A stretch of 64,000 nt of DNA. Origin: Stereum hirsutum FP-91666 SS1 (Eukaryota; Basidiomycota; Agaricomycetes; Russulales; Stereaceae). The notes under the pieces are model-generated. The model was given only the letters and a program-made list of their open reading frames with translations, searched no databases and was not told where the DNA came from. Both the position numbers and the translations under genes were made by a program. Below are positions 48,567 through 60,304 of the stretch, one piece after another (within the stretch, counting starts at the first letter, position 1; each line of letters starts with the position of its first letter). The stretch lies in assembly GCF_000264905.1 (NCBI RefSeq), contig NW_006763143.1, positions 986,555 to 1,050,554 on the forward strand, given 5' to 3'.

Positions 48567-49603
48567 TTGTCGCATAATTTTTCTGCGGTTCCCATCCGTC
48601 GTCTTGACGTACTTCACCGACGTTCCGCGCATTAGACGAAGTTCTTCCAGAGCCTGGTTCTGAGGCGTCGGAGTCTGATCGAGGAGAGCAAGAGGAGAAG
48701 AAGAAAAAAAGGGCGACGGCGTAGACCTTGGGGGTAGTTTCCCTAGATTAGTTTAGTGCTTGATGCTATAATGTCCATCCTCGTTCTGACGATACTCTAG
48801 CCGGCAGAAAAAAGGCATGGATTAACTGAGTCACATACTCCTTGCCTCGTTCCAAACGGACCCAGGATGCCACAGCGCTGAATGTCACGGCGAGGCTCCT
48901 CGCGGATGCGGCTTTCGCATGAAGTGAAGCTAGCCTGTGTGAGGCCCTTATGGCATGTGGGAAGCATCGTGATGCCACACTTTCGGCCACATCAGGCTAC
49001 TCACCAGGACCTGCTTGCGATACCCCTGTTCACCACTTGTTACGTACGGGAGCGCACGAATATCCTCAGATAGTACAGTATGCGACAGCCTAAGATAGTA
49101 TTGACTCAGCCGGTCATTTCCTCCGACGGAGTGTTTTCCACCTCGCTGGCAATCACCTACATCCTTAAAGCAGTCGTCGATGTTCGTTTACCTTTCGATC
49201 TTGTCCTTCACACCTGGAGCATGGACTCATGACCTTCTTTTTCCGACGCAGATTAGGTACACCTTTGGCTCGTCATGAAAACTCCAGTCGAACTTCTGTA
49301 CGTTGTGGTTCGAAAACTGTTTTCACAGAGTGTCACGAAGACTCCTGTGATTTGTCCTGATTGGCATTCTAGAGCCTAAAACCAAGTTCCAAGATCCCTC
49401 AACAGATCTTTCGCAGAGAGAAGATGTCCAACAAACTCGAACATGTTCTCCGTATTAGTTCTATGGTGCACCGCAGTGACATAACGAATTTTTTCGAGGA
49501 CGCCGCTATAAATCACTCGGATTAATACCCATGGTACCCCCATCCCTCGCATCCTCGCCCCATAGTATCGCAGTCTTGTGAACACTATCACATCTCGACT
49601 GTT
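48567..49603. other. Intergenic stretch between MDJ1 and the MFS gene
   Basis: About 1 kb. Apart from the possible alternative tail of MDJ1 near 48640-48724 I see no gene. No RNA gene was recognised. Confidence 0.4.
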
Positions 49604-52273
49604 ATGTTCTCTGCTATCGCCCATTGGACTTCTCTTTTTTCCCTCCGACACGACGCTGCTATCCCATGCCCATCCCCTGATGCTGCATCACCAAAGAGCT
49701 CGCTAAATGGCTCGTTACCCAAACAGTTCTACGACTCTAAATCTACTTCTGCGTCTACTCTGCCTTCGACTTCAGACGCCGAATCGGTGCTGCCTTGTCC
49801 CAATGTGGAGAAGGAGGATCTAGTCGAGGCTCTGCCGGCAGGCTTTAATGCGGATGGACGACGTCAGTTATCCACAACCCGGATACTGTTTGCGCACATT
49901 GGGTATTCGTCGGCTTGTGTTCGATTGCGAAGGTTTTACTCATAGAAATAACAGGGCCGCTCTAACGTTGTTCCTCGCGACGACAGACTCGGTGTGTGCT
50001 CCCCTCACTTCACGTTTTAACCGTGCTAATCCGCCTTTAAAGACCATTGTTTCGACGAGTCTACCTACCATTGCTGCCAGATTCAATGCTTCGCAGACAG
50101 AATACACATGGGTCGGCGTATCTTATATGCTCACTCAAACCGTATGCCAACCGTTTTACGGTAGACTGTCAGACCTTGTAGGGAGAAAGGTTAGTCTCTT
50201 TTACCTCGTTCTTGATTGCAAGTTTGACATGATCTCGCAGAACCTTCTCTTCAGTAGCATTCTGGTCTTCGCGTTGGGATCTTTACTTTGCGGGTCCGCA
50301 CAGGTTCGCTGAGATTCAATAAATTTTGCTTTGTTCCTTCAATGACGCGCGTTCTAGTCCATAACCTGGTTGATCGCAGCGCGTGGGTTGGCAGGAATCG
50401 GCGGTGGTGGCATCGTAAGCTCGGTCTGGGTCATCACCGCGGAGATCGTAGAAGTACGGAAAAGGGCAACTTGGTCCCAAGCGCTCAGCATCACATGGAG
50501 TTGCTCTGCTATAGCAGGACCCCTACTTGGAGGCGCTTTTAGCAGTGAGTACTATCCACGCCCGTTCGATTAGCGCCTCTTATCAAATATGTGCACAGGC
50601 GGCAGTAACTCAACGGTCGACTGGAGATGGGCCTGTACGTGAAAAGTCATATTCCCTTCCTCATATTTTTCTAACTTCAGAGACACAGTTTACCTCAACC
50701 TACCGATATGCTTCATCGCATCTATAACTCTGGGAGTAGCTCTCAATGGAGCCGGTCCGGAACGCCCCAAGGATGCTTCATGGAGGATATTCTTGCAGCG
50801 TTTTGACTTCATCGGACTGTAAGCACGCACCTCAGCATTTGATGCGCTTGTCCTAACCCGATTACTCCCTGCCGATCGTAGTTTGGCTTTTATGTGCGCG
50901 TCATGTTGTATCATTGTTGGATTCAGCTTTGCCAGTTCTAATGGTTGTACGTCGAGTCACCAGTATCCCATTCGACGTAGCTAAAAGCCGTTTGTCATAG
51001 GGGGGTCTCCGCTCACTCTGACCCTCATTGTCGTTGGACTTGTGCTGCTCGTATGCGCCGGATACTACGAGACGCGTACAACTCGGGATGCGCTCTTTCC
51101 ACCAGCAGTGTTCAACGATCTTACAACTAGTAAGCTGTTCTGAGAGGGTTCCATATCGAAGGCTAACAAAACCATACAGCGATTGTTCTCATCATCAATT
51201 TTCTGCACAACAGTGCTTTCACTGCTGGAACGTACTACCTTGCCTTGTACTACCAGGTAAAAGCGTCCCTCGCTCTCGCTATTCTAGTATGGTCCATACT
51301 AATCAAGATATTTCTGACAGACAGTGAACGATTCCAGTCCGTTGCAAGCTGGCGTGCTTTTGCTGCCATACTCTCTTGGTTCCTCATTGGCTTCGATGCC
51401 TGTAGCCTGGTACCTCGGATACCGACAAAAGCGGAACAATGACACGAAAGGACAGCGGTATGTCATCAGTGTAGGGCTGGTGTTGTGCACCATCGGATTC
51501 GGTACGCTATGGCTTATTGCTCCCCTGGGTCATCACTCACGAATTGGTTGTCCCAGGCGTATTACAACTACTTGATGACAATTCCTCCCTCATTATGGAA
51601 TCCCTTCTACCCTTGATTGCTGGAGTGGGCGTCGGGATGTTATTCCATGCACCGTACCAGCTGTTCACAGCTTCTCTGCAGCCGCACGAGCTGTCGACCG
51701 CTACATCAGCATTTTTCCTCGTCCGCTTCACTGGTGCCACTGTCGGATTGGTGCGTAACTGGACACCCATCGCATCTTGTTTATGCGTGGACTCACCAGA
51801 ACATCTAGGCCATCGCGGGAGCGATATTTCAAAGTACCTTGGATAACACACTCTCCGCCTCGTCCTACAGCCAAGGCTTCCAATCCTCAGGCTTTAGCGT
51901 TGAAGAACTGAGTGATATTCAATCTCCCGACGAAATGAACGAAGTCATCCACGCCGCGGCGTTATCAATCAAGGTTCGTCCTCTAATCTGCCTGTAGATC
52001 TGCCTCTGCTTCGCCCACTTAAACCTTACTCTGCCTCAGAGGATATGGACTTTCTACACACCCGCCCTGGGCCTTGCTCTCCTGGTCAGTCCCATCCCTA
52101 TGTATTATCATTCTACCGACCGGATTTCTTACCTGGTCATTACATCGTGTTATGTGAAGCTGTCTCTCGTTCTCGTGGTACGACACTCCCGCGTTCCGCA
52201 GGCTTCACCTGAAGACAGCGAAAAGGTCGCGTCCACAAGCACTCCTCAATCAGGAATAGAGGCCGCCGGGTAG
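49604..52273 (+). CDS. MFS multidrug-type exporter (DHA2-like)
   Basis: A gene of about ten exons with a polar N-terminal tail of about 85 residues and then 12-14 hydrophobic helices. Family marks are FLATTDSTIVSTSLPTIAARF (helix 1), SYMLTQTVCQPFYGRLSDLVGRK (MFS motif A), IAARGLAGIGGGGIVSSVWV, and SAIAGPLLGGAFS (motif C of drug/proton antiporters). Later blocks are YYLALYYQTVNDSSPLQAG, IAGVGVGMLFHAPYQLFTA, and FFLVRFTGATVGLAIAGAIF. The closing helix LGLALL-LSLVLVVRHSR is restored if the last intron ends at about 52170. DHA2 exporters move toxic organics or siderophores out across the plasma membrane using protons. The substrate cannot be told. No biosynthetic cluster is next to it. Confidence 0.9.
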
Positions 52274-55200
52274 TTTGCACCAGGACTCGGGATACTTTAG
52301 GCGAAACGCCGGAATCAAAAACAAAAGCATCCGTTTGGAGTGCGCAATGTCGGACGCTAGCCATATAACTTATTCATCTACCTCTCTCTCTCGATACAAA
52401 GGAAGACTTGTACTTTAACCTCTCGGTTTCATGACCGTTTGCTGTTCTCGTTTTTCATTAGACACCTCTAAAGGAAATGATAACCTTCATAGACTATGTG
52501 CTTCTGTCGACGTTACCCGGGAAAGACATCGACCAATACAATAGTAGGTCCTCTATATTGTAATGTCCGAGCCACGAGTTGGCCACGAGTTTGTAACTTC
52601 CGAAGACACAATGGTCGGCTGTTTTTGTTGAGATCGAAGGAAGATCAGGTAGACCCATTTGGCGAAGAAGATCTGAAGATGGGCCAGTTACAAAATTAAG
52701 AGTCGCTGGATGAGATGATGCCGTAGGACAGTCGCAGAACCCGGCTACATTGTATAACAGTACTCTCATGTCCATCTCACTGCCACCCTCTCACTATGAA
52801 TCGGGCCGTCGTACACGCACCTTCCTATCGGAAGCGAAAGCAGCTCCTTTCATCTCGTAGCTTTGAGCTCGAGACCTCAAAGCCTCGTGTGGGATAACGA
52901 AAGATGGATACGTGAGTGGCATGCCTTCAAGTTGATAATGCTATGCTTCAAGTTGCTTTGTGGCAGAAACGGTGATCAACGGCGACTCTGTTCAGCCCCT
53001 TTGTACGGACTCGGACAAGACTGCACCATCGGGTCTTGAGAGGGCCGCTACCGTCACCAGATCACCCTAGAGTTAACGCCGCGAAGCGCAGATCAACATT
53101 ACTGGATGTGAGCGGGTTCAATGAAGCAGTATAAGGGACCTGACCGATTTAGGCCGAGGTCTTCCTCGAGCAGGCGTCGAACTACCTTTGATTGAAGGTT
53201 CCAACGAGAAGAAGACTTTCATGGCTGGCTCGAACAGGCTGGACTCTGCTGTCGTTCGAAGAGACTCGGCGCGGTCTCGAGATACAGTTGTGGATTATTG
53301 CATCATGGAAGAGATATGCAGCGTTGGGTGGAGAGGAGCCCCGCCGCAACGTTTGGACAGCCTCATCGTCTGCTGGCCACCAGTCAAGCCGTCTTTGGCC
53401 CCGCTGAGCATAATGCAACATGATTACACGAAACGACGCAAAGCACCAACCCATTCACGTATCCGAATATTGTGGTTCAAGACGCCGTGACCCACCCTCG
53501 AAAAGCGGCGGGAACCTCGACAGGCATACACGTATTCCGCCGGAGGACAAATGTCCTCTACACCCTCGAAGAGGCGTCACAATAACTTGAGCTCGGTGAC
53601 TCAATTTGATTGGTTTGCTAGGCACTCTCTCCCGACTTCCGATAGGGGCTCACACATCCATCCGTTTAATAGAGCAACACGTTATCCGGCCTCAACGATG
53701 CGCGAGGCCCGCCTTTCCAGTACGTAGCAATAATCGAGGCAGGGCGTGGGATGCTTTGAAACGATTTTCCTAGCCTGCAGGCTTCTGGTAGTATTCTCGA
53801 GCACGCGGAAGTTTGAACTAATTACCGACAATCGAGGATATCAACGCTGAGAATGTGGATATCGACAAACCTCTACAATAGAAGGACCCAGTGGGTTTCG
53901 GCCGAAGTCTTTCGGTTGGCGTTGTCGTTCACATGAACATGTATTGCAGACGATTTGCCTTCGAGCAAGGTTGAGAAGCGATGCTGTGTCTCAAAAGGGC
54001 TGCCAAGGTTAACGTTAAATCTCGACTTCTAGGAAGAAGGAAAAGGCGAGTTGGTCCATCACAACTCAACAAAGTAGTCGTACATGCCAGAGTCAATCTG
54101 AAACGGCTAGACCTGGGAGCGGTCAACACTTTTTAGAAATATGACGGAAGGGATTGCCTAAAGAGGATTCGGCTCGAGAGAGGGTTCGGGCTGAAGGGCA
54201 GGAGGAGGGCCTGATGGTCGAGGCGTGTAGAATCTGGTAGATAGTGTTTCCAGTTCAGAGAAGCGGGTCAGGATATGGACAGGACACGCAAAGCAAGCGT
54301 GTCGTTTGACGCTCGAAGATTGAAGGTCCAGACGCCCGTGAGACGGATCGTGCATGCTCGAAAGTGGAAAGCGTCGCTGTCGACTGTGTACTTGTTGTGA
54401 CCAGGTGCTCGTCGCGGCTTTCTGGGGAACATGAGAATCCTTATGTCAGCGCAGGCCGGTGATATAGAGGTTTGTTAACCGTACGTAGTCAAGCCGCGAG
54501 GGTTCGAGAAAGAAAAATCGGGAATCGAAAAAGGGTTAGACGAGTATCAGGAGGAGATTCGGAGGCATCATTGGAGGACTGAGAGAAAACATACGGCCCG
54601 GGTTAGGACAAACTGCCTGAACGCTGCAGGAGATCTTCCAAGCATATGAAAGATCGAGGGCTGAAAAACTCAGAGGTTGGCTGGAAGGGCCCACGGCCAT
54701 TCGCACGCGCTACAGACAACGGACTATGATCATGTATGTAAAGGCCGTCACTTCAGGCACTCAGACCAAAAAATTAAAAGAAAAACATAATTACAAGGTG
54801 AATATTAGATGTTGACTCGTGACTGGCTAAAGTTCATGCTGCGTATCATCCGAGAGACATGCAGTGTGCTCAGAACTCTCACCCCACGATTCCGTGAAGT
54901 CTGGACAAAAGGAGACAGGAAGAGAGCAGCTATGTAAATCCTCTCCTTCGCGCAACACATCTGGCGGGTGTGTATCCAAGCCCAGGAACAGCGGCATTTA
55001 GCATTCTCCATATGTCACTGACAAATGCACTGACCTTCGTCGCCTGGCGTGGAGTGCAAAGAAGACAATACGAAGAAGACAGCCGTAAGCCTTTGTGCAA
55101 GTAACGCGGAAGTTTCTGAAGGTGTAGGTCCAAGTATAGCAGGTATGCGAGCGATTCAGGCCCTGTGAGCGACTCAAGCGCCTCTGTTGTTCCGTATCGC

Positions 55201-57004
55201 AAAGGAAAAGGAGGAAACCAATGAAAAGTTCAAGAGCATTGCTGAGACTATCGGACCGGCAGACACAGACAATCAAGTCGCCGTGTACTTGGTGGCAGTG
55301 CATGACAATCTACCTATATTACAGCCACCCGTTGCATAGGATAGGATCTGCAGGAAGATATCCGTTAATTAAAAAGAGACGGTAGCGAGTCAGCGCCACA
55401 GCCTCTGCATCCGGTAACTCCAGGTAACCCCGCGATGATTATATCTGGTGTACTGCTAGACTTACACACATACTTGAATTGTAAGAAGCAGAAGACACAT
55501 ATGTCGAGACTCCTTCTCGTAATGCATCGCGCTTGAAAACCTAAACAGTCAACTTCCTGCTCGAGGCAGCAGATGCAGGGGTCTCAGATAATGTGGCGCG
55601 CGCACTTTGTGTATAAATCGCCGGTCGCTGTGCCGGGAAGCAGGATCCCGTAAGCCCCGTGATGAAGATTGGCGAAGCTAAATGTTGAGGACGCTAAACC
55701 TCAAATGCTTGTGAGATGCCCCTTCTTAAACACCGTCCGTACCGCTCACAGAGTGAGAATGACCAGGCTTCTCGTCTGATTCACCTTTGACTTAGAATTA
55801 AACGTAGGCGTTATTGACAAGCCCTCAAAGAGGTAGCGTGGTACCCAAATACGTCTACGTAGAAGCAGAAAGAAAGTAAGATATGTGCTAACCTGCCAGA
55901 CGATGGTGGTATATGGCGGCTATGACGTGCATAGCTGAGACTAAATCCGAGGTCGGCAACCTTAGACGAAAGAACCAGCACTTGAACGAGGCCGCCAACT
56001 TTCCGATGGAACGGGCGCGGATAACTGGCCTCGGTGTTGAGGCCTTGAGGTTAGATAGCAATTCTATCAAATCGAACGCCGCCTTTACGTGGCGGAAGGA
56101 GCTGAAGGGGAAGAGGATTCCATCCTCTGTTGTGTTTATCGTGGTCGAAGTCGTTGAGGCGGCCCCATTAGGGAGTAACTGGCGGCAACACGACTTGAGA
56201 GCTGCCGTTACCGACGTCTCCCGTGTCCTTTAATGCGCCGCGACAAACCTCGGCATAGCCTACAGGCGTTGCTACCCCTCACGAAGACGAGGTAAGAAGT
56301 CAAGCAGACCACGAGTTTCCTGGCACTCCGTGCGCTTTCGCAGGCGGAAGATGTCGTGGAGGTAAATACCTCCGTGGACCTCGATGGCCTTGTCATAGGA
56401 CAACGCACAGTATATCATACCTAACAATAGACAAAAAAACGAGGACATGAGGTGCATATGGGCCACGTAACGTAGCTCTGCAGTCACGAAGGTGTAAGGC
56501 TCGGGGCAAGTGTGGAAGAACTGGCAGCGCCACCCAGCGTTGTTCACCATGCTTGAGGCTATCGACAGTGATTCTCTCGGGGAGAACAATTTTGACTGCG
56601 CACCTATGATTCTGACGGCTGAGGCTAGTCCATAAACTAGAGCACTCTTGAAGTTTAATAGGGTTTGGGAATTTGTAGTGCGCCCCGAAAATAAAACTCT
56701 AAGTATTTACTCGAGGTGCTGAGAGCAATTTCCTGGAATGGGATTCGAGTTGGCAATTATGAGCGTCTAAAGCAGGCTGATGTCACTGTTTACCCACGAA
56801 TAATGGAGAGAGATGGGGGTGGACGACGGTGTGGGCGGCGAGGACGAAGGGTGCTGGGTCGAGGGCGACGACGGTGGCGGTAAGCCGGCATCGTCCGTGG
56901 TGGAGTCGGCTGCGATGACGCTCAGCAGAAAATTGATCACACGACGACAAAGGCTGCTCTCATCACCGTTCATCCGCCCTTATCCATCTTCCTCTCCGAC
57001 CACC
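52274..57004. other. 4.7-kb gene-poor region
   Basis: The largest region here without a convincing gene. The best coding trace is on the minus strand at 55888-56197: about 100 codons with balanced composition (including VKAAFDLIELLSNL, PRPVIRARSIGKLAASF, VSAMHVIAAIYHHRL), ending at a possible splice donor. Upstream minus-strand pieces at 56272-56589 and at 54998-55303 also read like exon remnants, but none matches a family I know. Many short frames on both strands suggest decayed genes or old repeats. No long terminal repeats or transposase motifs are visible. Confidence 0.45.
55888..56197 (-). pseudogene. Possible gene remnant or lone exon
   Basis: About 100 open codons without a clear start. 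Composition is protein-like with several Leu/Ile/Val/Arg helices, and a GT-type donor follows at the 3' side. There is no recognisable family and the flanks do not supply consistent exons, so it may be a decayed gene. Low confidence. Confidence 0.25.
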
Positions 57005-58600
57005 ATGCCCTCCAACATCGCAGGCCCCGACGTCTCCCCAGCCATCCCTCTCGCTGGCCCTCGCGCTCTCCACCGCTCCTCGACAGGTTCCGTGCACGCA
57101 CCGTCCACTACTAGTCTGCCGACAGCATCCCGCTCATCGTCCTCGACGCTACTCGAAGACCCTCGCAAGGGCTCTGCCATCGTTCAAGGCCTCCCCCATG
57201 CTTTCTTCCACTTAGACGCTAGGTCAGCTGAATTCTATTCCTATAATCTGGTAGTGACGCTTCTGCTAGCAAGTGTGGCCTAAGTTCAATCCGCCATATG
57301 GGAGCAGTCTGTCCTCGTTTCGACTCTTTTCCCATCTCCTCGTACTCACATTCGTTTGCAACACAGACACTACAAAACCACCGAGTTTGCCCTGACACTG
57401 CTCGACATATTTGACGTGCTTCGCGTTCCTTCATGGTCCAAAGCTACAATCGTCCCGAACGCAATCAAGATCCATAAAGTATCCGGTTCTCTCACCAATG
57501 CCGTATTTTTCGTCTCTCTCCCTCACAACTCGACGAGGACACTTCTTCTTCGGATATACGGCGGCTCCTCTGGAGCCCTTATCTCTCGCCCTCGCGAATT
57601 ACACACCCTTCACGTCCTGTCGTCTACTTACCACATGGGACCTCGCGTCTACGGCACCTTCGAAAACGGCCGTCTCGAGGAGTACTTTGACTCTGAAACC
57701 CTTACGGCGGCTGACATCCGTGTGCCGAAAATCAGTCGTCATATCGGCGCCCGTATGGCCGAGCTTCACGGTGTCGACATTGCCGCCATCGAGGACCCGT
57801 CAGTATTCGCGCAAGGTGCTACCAGGTCTTGGCAAATTGGCGCTCAGAAGAATGTGAAGTCGTGGTTACCTCCAGCTCGAAAGGTCATTGCCTTGCCTGT
57901 CATTTCAGACGAAATCAAGCGCGAGCTCGACCTCGACGTTTTTGAGGAGAGGTGGGAGAAATATATGAAATGGATGAAGGTGCTTGAGAAAGCCGAAGGG
58001 GCGAGCAAACGTGTCTTCTGCCACAACGATGCGCAGTACGGTAACCTGCTGAAGCTAAGGAAAATGCAGGAGGGTACACCAGAGCATCGCCAGGTTCGTC
58101 TTAGATTTGCTTCCGCTTCGCACGTGATAATCCAAAACCTGACAAATTACGTCATGATTTTCCAGATCATTGTTGTCGACTTCGAGTACGCTTCGCCTAA
58201 CCCACTGGCTTTCGACATCGCGAACCACTTTCATGAATGGACCGCGAATTATCATGGGCCAACGCCTCACCTCCTCGATCCCTCCAATTACCCATCTCCA
58301 GACCAACGTCGCAATTTCTACAAGGCTTACCTCACCCACGCCCAGCGCCCACTTCCTTCCTCATGCACCACGCCTTTCCTGTCGCTTTCTGAAGGTGACC
58401 AGCAAAGGGAGTTGTCGAAACTCGAGATGCACGTCAGGGCTTGGAGCCCAGCTTCTCATGCTATGTGGACGATCTGGGGATTGGTCCAGGCGAGGGAGGA
58501 CTTGGAGGGTGGAGTCGAAGAGCCCGAGTTCGATTATATCTCGTACTCGAGGTGCAGAATGGCGGCGTTTTACCGCGAGGTAGGCGAGCTTGGGATATGA
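57005..58600 (+). CDS. CKI1: Choline/ethanolamine kinase
   Basis: Three exons (57005-57222, 57367-58093, 58166-58600) give 459 aa. After a Ser/Thr-rich N-terminus come KVSGSLTNAVFFVSL (the nucleotide-binding loop), LLLRIYGGSSGALISR (with the ATP-contacting Arg), MAELHGVDI, and RVFCHNDAQYGNLL (Brenner's motif with catalytic Asp). The choline kinase motif is VVDFEYASPNPLAFDIANHFHEW. HAMWTIWGLVQA and FDYISYSRCRMAAFY close it. It phosphorylates choline and/or ethanolamine with ATP, the first step of the Kennedy pathway for phosphatidylcholine. The R-H-Y-K junction across intron 1 restores a continuous frame. The frame is open upstream to 56813; the start at 57005 follows a pyrimidine-rich leader. 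CKI1 versus EKI1 cannot be told. Confidence 0.93.
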
Positions 58601-60304
58601 AGTGAGTATGGATTCAACATCCGTGCTCTCCGTCTCGTCATGATCTCCTCCAAACAGTTGCACGAATCTTTCAATGATTTCCGTTAATCTTTCTCTCCTT
58701 TTTTATTTGGGCTTAATCTATGGGAGCTTATGCTCCATTCCATCTTTTTCCGTGTTTTTATTTTTCCTCACTTCGTCTTCTGGCTTTCCTTCCGCACCTG
58801 GTACGGTGTCGGACAAATGTTGTGTTATGTGCAATCCTCGAGACTTCCTTGCTCAGTCCGCATACATCTCGTCTCGTCCCGTCACTGTACCGTACAAGGT
58901 CTCATCCTACTCCTTCCTTCTATCCTGTTATCCTCGCTCGGATTTGCCCACGAGATACCCTGCCGACCACGCATGTGCTCTCTGTCCTCTGCCCCATCGC
59001 GCTCATCAATAGTACTTACAGATGTATTACGGCGTGACCCCTGCTACGTAGCATAAACTAGTTGTATCTTACGAGAACGAGAACGGCCACTTACACACCT
59101 TACACGTCCGGCGTCGCCTCCTGTCTAACTTATCTGGATCAGTACTGAATAGACGTTTGATTTTCGGACCGTTTTCGTGGACCGTCGAGGATGGGCAGGA
59201 AGCTTGGAGACTAGGTGCTGCCAATGTATGAAGTCGCCAGGCGAACGCGACGTCAAACGTCTCGTTTCGTTTGCCAGAGTCATTCGCTTCACGCAAACCC
59301 TCCCCCAGGGACCAGTCATCGAACGAGACAGCAAAATTGGGATTTCATTCATATATAATAAAGAACATTGGGGGGCGAACGCCTGCGATGTGATAAATGC
59401 ACAGAACCAAGACCAGAACCAGAACCAAAAAACCGAGGCGAGCTCGAAGTGACTTGGTCCTAGGGGAGGACGGAAAGAGAAAGACGTGAAGGGCGGAGAG
59501 GTGGGAGCGGGGAAGGAGTGTACTTTGTACTACTCATGCTTTATATATGCCTGACAGCGCTAGCAACACCGACACAGAGAAGAAGGAGATAGTAGTGAGT
59601 CGAATCGTTCAGATGGGAGATATGGGATGCGATAAGTATATAACAGGACAAACTAGGAATAAAGAGATGTCAACAAAGAAAAGCTCAGTACAGCGGAGAC
59701 CCGACGAGGGGCCGATGAAGGTTTGACTAATAGACGAGACAAGACGGGGCAAGGCAAGAAGAATGTGACAAGAGAATAAATCAGGGCTGATTTCGGTTGA
59801 CGGAATGATCCAAGAATCGCGGATAGGCCATTCGAAGGACCAGATCAGTAACGAAACGAACGAACAATCCGAACGCGATGAAGAATAAGGAATCTCTTGA
59901 TATGTTGAAGATGTTTGGAGTTGCAAGGGGTGAAAGAGGATGACGGCGTTTGTAGTTGATGGGTTTGGAAAAGGAAGCGAAAAGGCATGATTGAAATTGG
60001 AGAAGACGTGAAAAGAAGAACGTGAGAGGAGCAGTGGCCCACTATTGGGCATACAGAACGTAAAACGTACAGCATCATCACGACCGACGAACAAGCGATA
60101 GGGATAAAGAAAAAGGAACACGAAAAGAGCTCTGTGCGAGTAGATGAGAGGAGGAAAGGTTCCGTATCACAAGTCCGATCAGATATGGGGCATGATCATT
60201 ATTCGTTAAGAGAATGAGACAGAAACAAGAAACGAGACGACGAGCCAACAACCAACAATGAATTCATCTAACCACGACGTGTCGATACACCACACTCAGA
60301 ATAC
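58601..60304. other. Convergent intergenic region
   Basis: 1.7 kb between choline kinase and the CCCH gene, both ending into it. The first 400 bp are pyrimidine-rich on the plus strand and the last 800 bp are purine-rich, consistent with long 3' UTRs. A short CCAGAA/CCAAAA repeat lies at 59408-59435. No gene recognised. Confidence 0.45.

Noticed and set aside
49604..52273. Secondary-metabolite cluster around the MFS exporter
   Set aside because: Neighbours are MDJ1, CK2 and choline kinase; no synthase, P450 or cluster regulator is visible.
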